From NCBI GenBank assembly GCA_008694505.1, contig VZDJ01007749.1:7597790-7661789 (forward strand): a DNA stretch of 64,000 nucleotides, given 5' to 3'. Shown here piece by piece: positions 11,501-26,500 of this stretch. Both the position numbers and the translations under genes were made by a program. Source of the DNA: Cyanoderma ruficeps (Eukaryota > Chordata > Aves > Passeriformes > Timaliidae). Within the stretch, counting starts at the first letter, position 1. The number at the start of each line of letters is the position of its first letter. A model generated the notes under the pieces. The model had not been told where the DNA came from. It made no database searches and was given only the letters and a program-made list of their open reading frames with translations.

Positions 11501-14500
11501 TAAATCCACGCGCTGTGCTTTGAAAATTTACCCCACAGTGTAGATCCCAGGGTGCTGAAAGGATTAAAGTATTATATAGTAAATTCCCTCTTTGAGGTGC
11601 AGAAAATAAACAGAACTCTTCTGGTTTGTTCTAAAAGGCTATCTGTGCATGACTGCTGTGAGTGCGTCTGAACTTAGAAAGGTCTATAAAATATTCCAAA
11701 TCCAAGAGAAGCTTGTAAGATACTTTGTATACAGTAAAGCAGTTTTGCAAGAGCAGCTTAACAATGGAAGAACTGTGAGTTCCCTATTCATTTAAAAGCC
11801 TGATTCCTGTACCATGTCCACAAGGCAAAATCCTGAGAGACAATGCAACCAGTAACATCCTGCTCAAGGACTGTCATAGCCCCCTTGGTCCCAGAAGGTA
11901 AAGCTATAATGTCATGTTTATGTCAACTCCAAACTCCCTGATCACCCAAACTGCTCGTTGGCTCACACTTCGTCTCAATTCTACTGTGAGTCAATGAGGT
12001 CGTTCTATGAGGAAGATCAAGCAGTCAAGGTAGGGAGAACAGAAGGAGGGAAGGATGGACAAAGGTGAAGAATGGCCCTGAAGTTGATTCTTAGTGTTAT
12101 AAGCAGTGGTCTCACCTCTACTCCTCCAGAGGTATCCTCACAGGCCTGCTCCTCAGAATCATAGAATCATAAATGTTGGAAAAGGCCTCCAAGAACACTG
12201 AGTCCAATCTTTGACCAAACACCACCTTGTCAACTAAACCATAGCACTGAGTGCCATGTGCACTCATTTCTTACACATTTCTGGCCAATGTGACTCCACC
12301 AGCCTTGGTCAGCCTCTTCTAATGCCTAACCACCTTTTCAGTGAAAAAATCCTTCCCGATGTCCAGCCTGAACCTTCCCTGGCACAGTTTGATGTTATAG
12401 CCTCTTGTTCTGTGACTGGTTACCTGGGAAAAGAGACCAACCCCCATCTGGCTTACAGCATCCTTTCAGAGAGCTGTAGAGAACAATATTGATTCAGAGG
12501 AGTAAAACACCATTAAAGATATATATATACACATTGGTTATTGCTCAAGTTGTTACATTTCTGCAGATAGGTGATAGTTTCACTGAAAGTTGTTAAGAAG
12601 GACTCATTTGGAAGCACTTCCTTTGTAAGCAAGATACAGATAAGAGAATTTAAATATAGAATGGAGTACAAAAAGGAAAAGTTCTGAAGATGCTCTGAAG
12701 ATGTTATGTCACTCAAACTGAAACCAGCATGGAAAGTGTATGTGTGAGCCAAACAAAAGATTCAGTACATTGGGCAAACTGAAAAATCCTTCAGAATAGA
12801 GGGAAAGACAGAATATTTATATCCTGAAACTAATTGTATCAGGCACCTACTGGCAAAAGCTACTTGTCATCATACAAGTGAGGAAAACAAAGGTCTCAAA
12901 AGTTTTTTCTGCTGTATATATTGGTCACATTCCCAGCAGGTTTAGATAATAAGGTGGCAAAAGCTGTTTTGCCATCCTGTGAGACATTCACTTTGATGCA
13001 TTATCTCCCAGATGATCATTACTTTACAGAAAAGAAAAAATCTACCTGCAAGATATGGTGACGTCAACTGAAGTTAAAATTGAGACCATGACAGTTAAGA
13101 ATGGAAGCTGGGCAACTTGGCTGTGATGGGGCACAACATGCAGAAATCCGTGTTATGAAAACTAACACACGCCTTTTGGACACAAGAGAGCAGGAACTAT
13201 TCTGAACTGAGAGGATGCCTCAGTCTTCGTATGGCAAACAATTGTAAACTGAGGACAAAGTTATCACAGCTGCTTAAGCTTTCCTATCACCTTTCATTTC
13301 TCCTATTTTTTTAAATGATTTAAGCGTGGAAATTAAGAATTCTAGCTCTAATGAATTGTAATATTGGTATTCAATTATACCAGGTCATACCTTTGAAATA
13401 TCATAAATTACATTTTTCTTCCCACAGGACAAAAACAACATATAAAGAATCATATTTCCACGCTCTTATGTAACACTTAGATTTCTTTTTCTTTAAGTCA
13501 AATCTGTGTCAAAGATTTTATATCTTCAATGCAAGCACTAGATTTATATTCTGAAAAAAAAATCCACAAAGAGGACTTTCAGACCTGGTGATAGAACTCA
13601 AGATATTCTATGACAATCTATGATAAAATACGTGAGCAAAAGCTGCCTCAGAGTCACTGGAAAATGCTACCTGAGGTTTCTGTCTGTCAGCAGGTAGCAG
13701 AGGCAGAGCTGTGACGAAAGCTGGAGGCTTTTTACAAGTTGGCCAGTCATAGAGCTCATCAGCAAAGGGTTTCTTCACTTCCTGCTTCCTGTGGGTCAGT
13801 GGCTTCGACTTCCGTAGCAGCAGCTCCACTGGTTCTGGGGATTTTCTGAATGGCGAATTGTAGATGCCTGGAATCTGAGCAGAAAGTGGGATTATCTTTG
13901 GCTTCAACTCATTTAAATTTGTACATACACTAAGAACAAAATCAGACAGTGGCACCTGCTGCACTTTAAAAAGTAAAACAGGCATTAGTTAAGGAGAAAT
14001 GGAAGAGAATTTATGGAATACCAAAACCCAATTGCTTTTTTCCCAACAAAATGTCCACAATGAATTCCTGAATACAATTACATGTTCAGTCTTCTAGCAT
14101 AAAGCCAGTGAAAAACAAAAATTTAGCACAATGATTTCTAAATTGTGACTAAAATAGAAATGTTCATTCCTCACTGAATTTGATTTTTTTTTTTACATCA
14201 CTAATTGTATGACTAGTGTGGTTAATATAACGATTACAATATAAACCACACATTTCAAATTCTGTTTTGGTAATCTACATCATTAACAATCTGTGAATAT
14301 CTGGCAAGTCAAAATTATGTGACAGACTGTTCTCAAATCATACCTATATATGTAGGGATTTTTCAGTTGTATGTAAACAATTCCCAAATAGACATATGTG
14401 AGTTTACTGTGTTAATTGCAAACTGTTAAATATAAAAATTCCTTTTCCATATTGCACAAAGCCACCAAATTTCCTATAAAATAGACAACATATGATTAAA

Positions 14501-17500
14501 ATACATAAAAATAAATTTAAAGATACTGAGTTGCTTTAAAGATAATTATATTTTCAACAAAGGTATACTAAAACTTTTAAAGTAGACTCGCTCAGTTAAA
14601 ATATATTGTCCTTTGCTTTTATCATAATTCTAGTTACTAATAATAAGCTTTGAATAAGAGTAGTAGGAAAAGAAATTGGTTTCAAGATACAGGAAATTTA
14701 AGGAACAGAGTAAATGTTTAAAATCTTGTATTGTTCCTTTGGAACACTACTGAGGACCCATGAGAAAACTGTAAGGCATCAGCTTCTCCATAAAGTATTA
14801 AACTCTTGGGGTTCAGAGGATGGAACTCTCCCCAATGAGCTCTAATGCATTTTTCATTAACATTTCCTACTGGGAAGTTGCAGTTCCTTGTGTCAAAGCA
14901 ATTAAATAAGACACATATAAAACATAGTACCTAACAGACAAAGTATTCAGAGACGTTAGCTTATTCAAAATAGTGTTGGGCTATTCAAAATTTTAAAGGC
15001 CACATTCTTCATCTCTAAGTTTTTTGGATCTAATGGCAATTTATTTTGGTCCTCTGTTATTTGTTCCCCTCTAAATGCAAACTCTACAAGCTATTTCACA
15101 AATGGCCAAAAGGTACAGTGGGAAACAGGACATGAATAGAGATAAGTGGCAGAAACATATGTATGCCAAACAACCACTGGTTTTTCCTTCAGCTCTTCAG
15201 GATGCCAAATTAGAATGGCAGGGATCCATGCTTCAAACAGCAGGCAAGTAGAATCACTAGAGTGAATGTGAAATTCCAGGTCCATCTCTATGATCTGTAA
15301 AGTCCAGCTGCAACTTAATCTTTTGTTCTGCAGGTCTGGCTCTTACTCATATATATCTCTCATAAAGTTACAGATTCTCCTCATGCTCTTATTATTTTCA
15401 CATTATTTAATCATTGTTTTATTACAATTTTCTTATCAGCCCAGTAGAGTTTTGTCTGTGAACACTTGGTGACCTGTAAGTGCTACATAAAGACAGGTTC
15501 CATGTGCTATCTTGGAATTTATTGCACTCTCCCACAATTACTGAATGCGGTTACACCACATACTTTTACACAAGTTCTCTCAAATATAAAATGCCACAGT
15601 CAACACAAATTCCATACAAATGGAGTGCATTAGATTCACAAAAATTAGATTCCCTGCTGGAGATACACAAATTATCTCTATGCCATGGTCATTATATCTC
15701 CTCACTCATTAGTCCTACCACAGCTTTTGGATCTGCTTACATTAAGACCAATTCATTTTTTGCCTTCACTATGTTGATGACAGTAAATAGAAAACTAATA
15801 GCCTGCAACTATCTTTTTTTTACATATTTCACCGAACTGCTCATTGTCTTCTTGCTTCGTTTTTCCACCCCTTCCTACACCATCCATACTCAGCTGTGGA
15901 GATTGTGTCCCAGCCATGCCACGAGCCTGCAGAGGTTCTCAGCTAGGGGGAGAGATACTGCTCTCATGGTATATCTGTGAAACACATATTTTATAGAAAG
16001 TGACAATGGCACTGAAAATGTAAATATTATCCAGAAGACAAACATCTCTCACTGATAATCAGGGTGTTCTGGAAGAAAGCATTACAGCATAATAACAACT
16101 CTCTAGAGTTGCAGGCATGGATTTGTTGTTCAGTAGAAAATCCTGATCAGGGCTAACTCTTCCCAAAATTTACACCCCTTTTTAAGCCTTTTCTTAAAAA
16201 AAAAAAAAGAAAAAAAAAAGCTGAAAATCAAATTGAGGAGAAAGTCTTGTAATATTTTTTTACTGAAAAAAAAAATTAAAGTATTAGATTATTTCAATCT
16301 ACATAACACAGCTTCGGGGTTTGGGTTCTGTTGCTCCAAAGTGTAAAAAATACAATATCTGAAATAATTTAAATATTCTTCTGAAGAATTAAATGCAAGA
16401 ATAACTTTAAATCAATGTTCTGTCTAGGCACTTCTTTTAGTCACACTGAGAAATAGTGTGTCTCCATGAGTAAAATGGCTTTCTGAAACTGCATTTTGCA
16501 ATCTCTATTAAAATACTGTGTATATTCTATTTTGTGCTTCTTTGATTAAATATTTGGCAGTAATAAAAAACTACAGTTCATAAAGGGTTCAAACACTGTG
16601 AAATGCTACTAAATATCTCCAGGAGCACTAATAAAATCGGCTTTTAGCACTTTTAATGATACCAAAATTAGCTATAATAAATGTGGAAATCCATTGATTC
16701 ACTGTCTTCGGAATTATTATTGCTGAAAAGGTGTCTTAACAAAGAATCATCTTTTGATGCTCTTTTTTACATACTCTCAGGTTAAATGCATATAGATATT
16801 ATATCAACTATGGAAATGGATTTTGTGTTTAGAGAGGCCAGTTGGACACTTTAAAAGTTTTTGCTTCTTCTACACATGAAACTCTTTGTAACATCTGCGT
16901 CAAAATTGATTACAAAGTATATATTTAAATAATGATTTTTCAAGCAATCCTTGTTAATTACTTTACATTTTAATTATATATGTTCAAGTACTCAACAAGA
17001 CACATAACAGAGCAACAAACAGAGTTAGTATCTAGACAGATAAAATTAATACTAATTTACTCTAAATTCCCCAAGGAATTTAGTAAGGTTAGGCCTACAT
17101 TTAAAATTGGTAAAGTTTGGTAGGAGGGACAAGAGGATGAATTTGATTCTACTTTGCAGCTGAAATCAATCACTGGAAAAATTCCTTCCATTCTTTTCTA
17201 AAGATATTTCTGCAAGCTTTAGTCTTGTTTTTGGAATTTCTTGCACTGTGCAATGTGGTGATGAATACCCTATTCACTCTGTCCTCTGCCTCTGCTGGCA
17301 GTCTATAGAAGTCTAAGAATTTGGGGGATCAAAGCCTTTGCTACTTAATACATTCGCATACTTCTTGAGACAAATACAATGTACTAAAAGCATTATTTAA
17401 ATTTTTTTCCCTACTTTAATAAAATATTCTCTCAACTACCAAACCATTGTACTTAATACTGTTTATTCAATGGTAGAAAACTATGTCTCTTGATATTACC

Positions 17501-20500
17501 CCATACTATGGTTTCAATAATTTCCCCACCTTTAGTCCATAAGAAAATACATAACACTGCAAAATATTACCATAGATTACAAAAATGTACCTTTGGTCTG
17601 CAGGGAGAATGACACATTTTTCTGTACCCGTGCTCTTCAACACTAAGAAGGGACTCTGTCAAAGCCAGCTTTCAGGACCTCATTCCCAGGAACAATTTTC
17701 TAAAGTGACAAACACTATGGGGAAATCTGTGCTAACTGTTAAAAAACTTACAACTGAGTTATTTGCAGTACTGTCATGCTAACTTCCACCTCAATAAGAC
17801 CAAAGAAATCTCAGGAGGGGACTCTGCTAATAGCTTCTTACTGACCTCCTTACATCAGGCCCTTCTGGTGAACAGTGGCCCAGTGGTGAATATGGCAAAT
17901 GAGGTGTGAAAGCAGAGATATATTTTTTTAAGACTATGGTTCTGACTCGTCAGGGAAAAGGAAAAAAAAAAAAGGAAAAAAGTGAGAGAGAGAAATGAGT
18001 TATACAATAGATATATTTTCCTCTAGAATTCTCTGCCTCAGACCTTCCATCATGGAAACCCAAGCATGACCTGGAATATTAATTGTGTCAGGTCAAGCAT
18101 ACTGGCAAATGTACCATTTGTTACCCAGTCATCCTTAGCAATACATTAATATTTTGAATCATTTTGCATTTCTAACACTCTATCATTTAGTTTCCTCCCA
18201 ATCATTTTCTTATCTTTATAACTAATGGTCAAATATAAAGGAAGAAAAAATCATAAGGAAACAAATATTAATTTAATAAACATGAGCAAGGAAAAGATTT
18301 GGGGATTTTATAGGGTGAATTGCTTCCACCTCTAATGCTGTATTTACTCAAAGCTAAAGAATATTCATTTTTGTCTTTTCCTGTTTGTCATTTCAATACA
18401 GAGAGAAAGAGTTAACTTTCTTTCTGTCTAAATTTTTTTTTATAGAATAAAAACAAAAATTATTAAGTATTTGCCTTGAAAGCTAAACTATGAAGTAAGG
18501 CAGCAGTGAAAGAAATAAAAAGGAAGGAAGAAAAGAAAAGGAAAAGGTGCGCGTAAATAGGGAAAGACAAGGCTGTGCTGACTAAACTGGACAGGTCCTC
18601 GGAAAAGGTGGGTGACCCCAAGTGGTATAATAAATCCTGAGCAGTTTAGATTCTGCAATTTTTATTTACTAATGAATTATTTCGTTGTCTTCTTTCTTAC
18701 TTCTTGGCTGAGCTTTTAAAGTCTATGTAAAAAATTGCAAACCAAGTATGTTCTAAGATACAGCATAGCTATTGTGCCGCAAATAATAACACACATGCAA
18801 AATTAAAAAATGAAAAAGTTGAGCTGAAGCTAAATTGCAAGCATGATACCAATAGAAAGTGTATTCTGACATATTTATATATTTTTTCCTGCAAGTTTAC
18901 TAAGCAATAATAAAGATATGCTCTATTTTAATTACTTTTTCATATGAACTCTGAAAGACTGGAATAATCAGCATATATCATGAATATAAATGTTTTATTT
19001 AACAGTCATTTAATGTTGATAAAAACAGCTTTGAGGGAGGAAGCTTGTGCAAGTGGTTGTTGCAGTAAGACCCTAAACATTGTGCTACTTTCTCACTCTG
19101 GTCTTTTAATGAGGAGTTAAATAAGAAAGAAAAGACTTCGACAAAATAGAGACTTAACTTGCAAAACCTTTCTTGCTCCATTGTAATTTGTAAAAAAACC
19201 TAAGCAAGCTAAGAGGAGAGGTAAGAGATCTTTAAAAGCTATAAAAGTAAAAGCATGAAAGAGAGCTGTGAATGAAATATTTGCTAGAGATGGGATTGCT
19301 GAATCAACACTGACCAGTGCACTTCATCATAATTATCAGGACATACTACTGCCAGGGGATTTATAAAAATCCCACTCAGCAAATAATTGCCCTGCTGTTA
19401 GGAGATAGTCGGACTGTTAACACACTGTCACAGTCCAGCGTTTAGTAAGATATTCAACATTCAATTACTCTTGCTGAGAACTAAAAGGAAACATGATCAT
19501 TTCTCAGCTACTGCAGTTATGCTTCCACATGAATTCCAGTGAACAATCCTGTTAATCCCCAGATATGGTTTCTCTAGGAGGGAAAAGAAACACCTTAAAA
19601 CATTAATGATTCACAAGGAAATAAGTGTTTATATAATGCTGTGAACGTGTCTGTAAAAGAGAAGGAATTTTGAACTTCTAAATAACTAGCTTTTTACAGA
19701 CTTTCAGAATACTTCATGTTTAGTGAAAATAAAAGGACAAGATTAAATATGAGATACATTTTAGAAATAACATCTATAAAAAAAATCTGTAAATACTGTT
19801 CTAGCAACAAGTATCAGACTATGACCACGAACTCAAATTCCAAACATCAAAATATTTAAGCTACAATAGAATATACTGTACTAGCAACAATCTGCAATTT
19901 TTTTCACTAATGTGAACAGAGTTTTGCATTAACAATTAAGAAATACATTGTAAATTTTATGCAGATGTTGGAAAAGAAACATAGTATGGTTTAACATTCT
20001 GTTTTGAAATAAAACTTCTTTACCATGCCTGACAATAGGAAAAATGTCACCCAGCTTTATAAACATAGGTTCAGTTCTCATGGAGCTGATGCTACTCCTC
20101 AGGCCTGATCCTCTAATCCCTGAAAAATATACTCTCAGGAATTTCATCTAAATAAGAACTGTAGGATCTAGCCTGTTATTGCACCTAAGATATTTTACCT
20201 TTTTTGAGATACTGCTTTTATGGAGAGTAAAAGCACTCATTTATGAGTGATGAGTAGTGTATTTTCTTTCAACTGGGATTAATTACCTGTCTTCTGCTTA
20301 ATATATATTCTGTTTAAACAGAGTAATAGAAACATTAATTATTGTTATTCTGCCTTCAGACTGTAAAGCTTGGTTCAATCCTTTTCATCTGTGAAATGTT
20401 TGCTTGATATCAAAATAATAGTGCAATCACAGCTTAAATGCACCCGTATAAGTAAACCTAGCAGCAATTTTATGGACTTTACAATGAGGTGTTAAGGAGA

Positions 20501-23500
20501 TGATTCAAGTCCAGTATCCTGGCCACAGACCATAAAACCAACTCTAAACATGCAAAGCACAAAGTTCGTTTGCAGGAAACACTGAAATGGAGCGTCCAAA
20601 AAGGTACCATCTGTTCGGTCATTTAGGCACCAAGACAAAAGAGAAACAATCTTAGTTTACTGCACGAAACATTGTGGCACAATATCCAAAACACAGCAGC
20701 CCAGCAGATGCAGAGGCATCCCAAAAAACGCATCCACCTTTCATTGATTGTCTCTCTGACTGAGGCTTACTCTGTCAAATCTAATTCTAACGCAGGCTCT
20801 TGATGACTTGACTAGATCAGGGATAATAACTTGAATGAGTGAGTGATGGCATGGGAAACAATACTCTTATGATGAAGACACAACACAGGGACAGCACATT
20901 CAAAATTCCCTTACTGTCTTCTCATCTGACTTCTGATTTCAAAATAAGCAGAAAAATGCAACTTAATTGCTGAATGACTTTATTTTAAAAGTAAGAATGT
21001 GAAATTTCATTACTGTTATCATTTTCTCTTTAAAAAGCACTAGGCTGAATATGGGATAATATACAAATTCTAAGAATCTCTGAAAAGAAAACTGTTTCTA
21101 TAATCACCTTCAGTAAGTAGGAATTGAAGACCTTAGTCTGAAAAGTAATCTCTGAAGATGAATTTATTCTTCTCTGTTTCAATAACTGCTTGTAAACACA
21201 CAGAAAATATTTTCTTCCTTTACAGAACTATTTTGATGCTAAAATTATTTATCTTGTGAGAAATTTTCAGTGTTAAAACACATACCTACATATGTGATAT
21301 TTCTTATATCTTTAAAATTAAAATTCCATCCATTGTCATAATGGAAAACAATAGTTTTGTACAAAAAATCTACTTGAGATTCACTCCTTTTCTAACTGGA
21401 TTGAGAAAAACATTTATAACTATACCACTTAGAATCTTCTAATTTGTAACACCAGAAATTATCTGCAACAACATATCAGAAGAGAGGAGAAGCTCTTTAT
21501 AACAGGTAGAGATGGAAATCATATGGAGATTTCCTTTGTCAAGGACATAATTGCTAAATAGAGAATTGTTTTACTCCTCAAAATTGCATGGGTGCAACCA
21601 AAATAATGTAACATTTCATTGCTTTTCCTTGTGCCTTATGTCTCTTGCTTTGTGCTTACATGTGAGTATTCCCTCACAGATATGTGCTGACAGATTTATT
21701 AAACAATTTGCCGTAGTAAACCTATAGGATTAGGCAATGAGTAAAAACTCAGAATGTAGCAGAATGTTTAACAAAGCAGTCTGCAATCAGACTAATAAAC
21801 AATGAGGAGAAGATTTAATGAACAGTCATCGTATTGTACAGGGAAACAATAATGAGGGAACAGAACCATGTTGGTCAGATTAGTAAAGGTAGTCAGAAAT
21901 TAGTAGAAAAGAGTGAGATAATCAGAAAAAAATCCCAAAGACGAAGATTTTACTAAAAGATTGTTGAAATGGAAAAACTGAAAGCAAAGCAAACAATAGA
22001 TAAAGGGAGATGTACAGTGTTCATCACGTCCCTTGCAAGACAGACACAACTCCCAAATTAACAGTACATATTAAATACTAAACAAAAGCAGTGAATATTG
22101 AATAAACAGTGCAAGTCAATGGACAAATTTACCATTATACTATTCTGTTGCCTAAGAGCTGAAAAAGAAAAGAATTGGTGTGTGCATCACTCATCTTGAA
22201 GTCTCATTAAAGCCAGGATACTATCAGTGCCACTTCTTAATCAACAGGAAGGTTTGCTGTTGAGACATGCATGGTATTTTATCTTCATGATTTCTCCCAT
22301 GCCATTCCCAACCTGTCTCTTATGCAATTATCTCTTACTTAGCATGTACTTCTCCTAATATAACAGGAGAAAAAAATTACATGAGCAAGACTATAGCTCA
22401 CACCAACTTGGTTAAATACCAGATGGATTACTATGCATCAACAAAATTTATACCAGTAACTATTTCAAGAATGCCAGTGGAGTTCCACTGGCTCTGAATG
22501 TGGCTTTGTCAACTATTTAGCTGATGTTGTGCCACACTGTGAGTTCCTTGCAGTATAAATTCTTTCTTAAATGTTTTATACCATATCATACACACAGCCA
22601 GCATTCAATATATAACTCATTCTTGCTGGTTTTCTGACCCTGCAGCAAGCCACCCTTTTGCCACCCCAACTGACAGTAATACACAAAATGTGGTCATGTT
22701 TTACTAAGATCTCAGCATGTACACCTTTTGATAGATCACACAGCTTGTCCTTTAAACTCTGCCATTAATCCTACCCACAGGAATTGAGCACGAAGTTTGT
22801 TGCCTAGAAAAAATCCACACAAATAGGGATTATGCAATTCAGATGCTGAAAAAGACAGTTTAAGTGCAGGGACCTTCTAGCTAGTGGATTTTTAAATTAC
22901 TAAGGCTGAATGCTATAATACAAGGTAGATACAGAGATGCCTCTATGCTATAATATCAAGCTTTGTGTGATGTGGCTAGTAACAGGCCATTTAGAAGAAA
23001 CTCAGAAATACTGCCACATCTACAAGGACATACCTTTAAAAACTAAGCTAGCATAAGATCAATCAGAAAATAGCACTCAAACATTACATTTTATTGTGTG
23101 TTAAGCTCTTTGTAATGAGAGATGATTTTTTTTGTGTAAACTCTCATTTCTTTGAACAGTTAACCAGTTATCAAAACCCCCTGAAATTATTTTACAGTAG
23201 GCAGCCTTTAGGAAAAATAAAGTTTACAATACTGTCACAGATAGTGCCTAAAAGTTCATTCACTGACATTTAAGGAATAGGAAGTGAGTATCTTGTTTTC
23301 TGGCAAGTGGGACAAAAGGAGAAATGATTGATTTCTATTGGAAATAGTTTCACCTACCATTGTGCTAGGCTGAGACTTAAGACAAGAGTGAACGGGAGGG
23401 AAGTACTGTTCACTGACACTGGAAAGAAACACACCTGATACAGTTCACATCCATGCATTTTGCATAGGAAATAGGTTATGGTGTCAGTAGATAGCACTTC

Positions 23501-26500
23501 CTCCATCCTCTAACCACAGTTACCCATTTCTGAGCATGAAGATCACCGTGCTTACAATCTTAGTTTAGGCTTTGAAACTACTTTGGCTTTGAAACCACTA
23601 TTTCCTAGAGAACAAAAATGTCTGATTGAAAAGAATATAAACAAAATTGGAAAATCTATGGAAGCTGTATATTTTGTCACTAAATTATTTTGGCAGTATG
23701 TGGACCAGATAGATTCTGGAGGTATATTTTGGCTTTCAGTTCTTTCCCTCTTTTTTACATCACCATGATATTGTGTTGAGTAGCAGAATTATAGTTCTGT
23801 GTCCTCAAGGTTAGTTACCCCAAAGGGCAAGAGCTGGACTCAGATTCTAAGAAAACTAGAGATTTTTGATTGTGTGTGCAAATCACTTAAAGGTCACTTT
23901 CGGAATTTAGAGCTGGCGTTCAGGTACAATGTCTTTTAGAATCACAAATAGCTCGGTCACGGGCTTCTTTCAGTTTACCTTACTTTGTCCTTCTTTCTGA
24001 CAGGAACATTAAGCAACATGAACTGAGATCCCTTCCAAGTGAACTGAGATGGTGTGGACAGTGCCCCATGAGGCACAAGATTGGAATGATTTTCCTAGAG
24101 TGAATACCTGTGAATAGACTGATACGTCCGTCTCCCAACAGGAAGTGAATACATGAGGAAAGCTTGCTGATCAAACATACCTGTCACAAGTACTGTCAGA
24201 AGGATGTAATGTAAACTGTGAACCCTTTGGAAATAACATTTTATAAAAACAGAACACTGCAGCATGAATTGCTTCACATAGAAGTGCAATTTAAATGTAG
24301 CTGCAAGCCTGCCTGAGAACTAAGAAGGCTCACTCTCTCCTCTTTAATTTAAATAGGATTATTTATGGTACAAGCTTTGGAAAGTAGTCAGAAACATCCG
24401 ACTATTTGGCAGAGAAACAATGAGTGGATATTAAACACCCATGGATAGGTGGGGATGTTCTTTGATTGGGGCACCTAGAATAAAAAAAAATAAATTGACT
24501 ATTTTAGTTCATCTTCAGGAAGTATTAGTACTTACAATGAATGATAATTTCATTCCCCGAATGTTTTAGAGACAGGATAATAAAATTACAACAGTAAAGA
24601 GGGAGGAAATAAAATGTAAAAGGTAAGAGCTAATTCATTCTTCATGCTAGCTCAGTCCTTGGCCTTTCCTGAACAGACACTGCCAATAGCAACAAATTAT
24701 GTATAATCATTTTGTGATGTGGACTGTTCACTCGGGACTGAGCTCAAATGACCAAACTTTCAGCCTTGTCTCTTAAACTGTGGATCTGAAGATCAAAGGC
24801 TAGGGCTTTATCCACTGAGTCTTCACCTTTATAAGAATAAAACTGCCAGCTGTCCAGAGACAGAGTGGATGTCAAACAGTGTCATTTTAGACCAATTGTT
24901 TTTCAAGTTCTTACAGGACAGCACATTAGGTTAGGAGCATATTAATCAGTTGTGTCTCCTGAATATTCATTAACCTACTCCAGGAAGAATTTTGTGGCCT
25001 TTTTTCTTTCTCACTTGGAACATTAGACATTTAGACCTGAATAAATGCAGTAAACTTCAACAGAATTAACTCCTGATTTCCAGTAATGTAAAAAGGGGAC
25101 AAAAGTAGTCAGTGTAATGTTTATGAGTTGCCATCTCTGTTGACAGGAAAAATTCAATAAAAGAATACTTTAGCATTGAATACAATTTGAATTTAAAATA
25201 TTTTACTCTAGGAACTGACAAATGCAAAATAAATGTGGAAAAATGCTAAATAAATATGGAAACAATTGATAGAAGTGGTATTTTGAGATCTACAATAAAT
25301 ACAGAAAATCAAAATGAAATTGTTCTTAGAAACAAAAGAGATTTTTACTTCCTTTATATTCAAAAGCCCTAATACAGAATCCAGAGAAATTTGCTAAATG
25401 GTTCCCATTAACCTAAAATGGAATTGCTTATGGAGATACACAGAGAGAGTAAAAATGGAAAAACTTGGTTCTTGTTGCTGACAGAACTTTTCACTGTTAC
25501 TCACTTGAGAGTAACTCAGAGCAAACATTTCCTTCCTCCTCACGGAGCGTTATTCTTAAGGCGAGAGTTTTGGCCTTTTTTTAAATGTTTTCTACAGTGC
25601 TAATCTATTAAAGGGTTACTTTCTCACATGTTTATGTCTCCCTGGAAAGGATCATCTCAGGCAAGACTAGTTCCATTCGAAATACTTTCTTATTTTATAG
25701 CACCAGCTATAATATCCTTACAAGTAATTCTTTACAAAGCATTATTTCAATGGGGAAATGTGGGCCAGTATCAGCCACATACCTAAGTGCATTAGCCTTG
25801 ACTCAAGAGAGATGGTGACACACTCAAGCAGGCACTGAAAACTGAACTACTCTGATCCAAAAAGAGAACTCGTGTCTTACTACTAAAAGGAGTATCATAG
25901 TTTATAAAACTTCTACAATGAAAAGGGCCTATTATTACACATGGACTTTGTTCTTCCCTCACAGCTGTAAATTACCAGGATCATATGAGCAGTATCTGTT
26001 CACAAACTGTCCAAGGACATAAGGAAAAACTGTCCCTTGCTAAAGAGGGCTGAAAAGTGATGGACTTCAGTGTTGCTTGGGGTGGCAGACGCAATCCCCA
26101 GAACCAGATGAAATTGTGGGGAAAGAATAAGGCACTTTGCAGTTGCACCCTGTGACAATATCAGAGACAGCAAAGCTGTGAAATGAACATGCATGAGCAA
26201 AACAACACTGCAAGGAGAATGAGTGGACTTGGTCTTCCGAGCAAGCACAAATTGAAAGCTAGTGTTAGTGCCAGATCTCTTAACCCACCCTTGTCTAGGT
26301 TATTCCTTCCCTGGGTATTAAGAGAGGTGGGAATTGAAGGAACATAGAGTCAAAAAATTAGCATCTAAACATTACAAAAATAGAAAGTTGTACATGTAAG
26401 GACTACAAGTCCTTCAAGCTTGCTGGAAACTGAGAGAGTATTCTTGACAGTAATTATATTGCCCCATTGCTCCATTTTATTCCTCTACCCTAGGCCATGC

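Larger units (their letters stand above)
8516..13670 (-). other. SPATA17: SPATA17 intron between IPGIYNS and GPFRD exons
   Basis: Intron of 5,155 bp, bounded by gtagca and cctgcacctttcag. It holds a palindromic ancient repeat (11448-11535) and a minus-oriented CR1 3' end (12155-12490). The long stretch 8700-11400 is AT-rich with no feature I can support beyond short purine tracts such as 10034-10051. Confidence 0.9.

Noticed and set aside
12256..12492. Plus-strand 78-codon open frame
   Set aside because: It is the antisense of a CR1 3' end.
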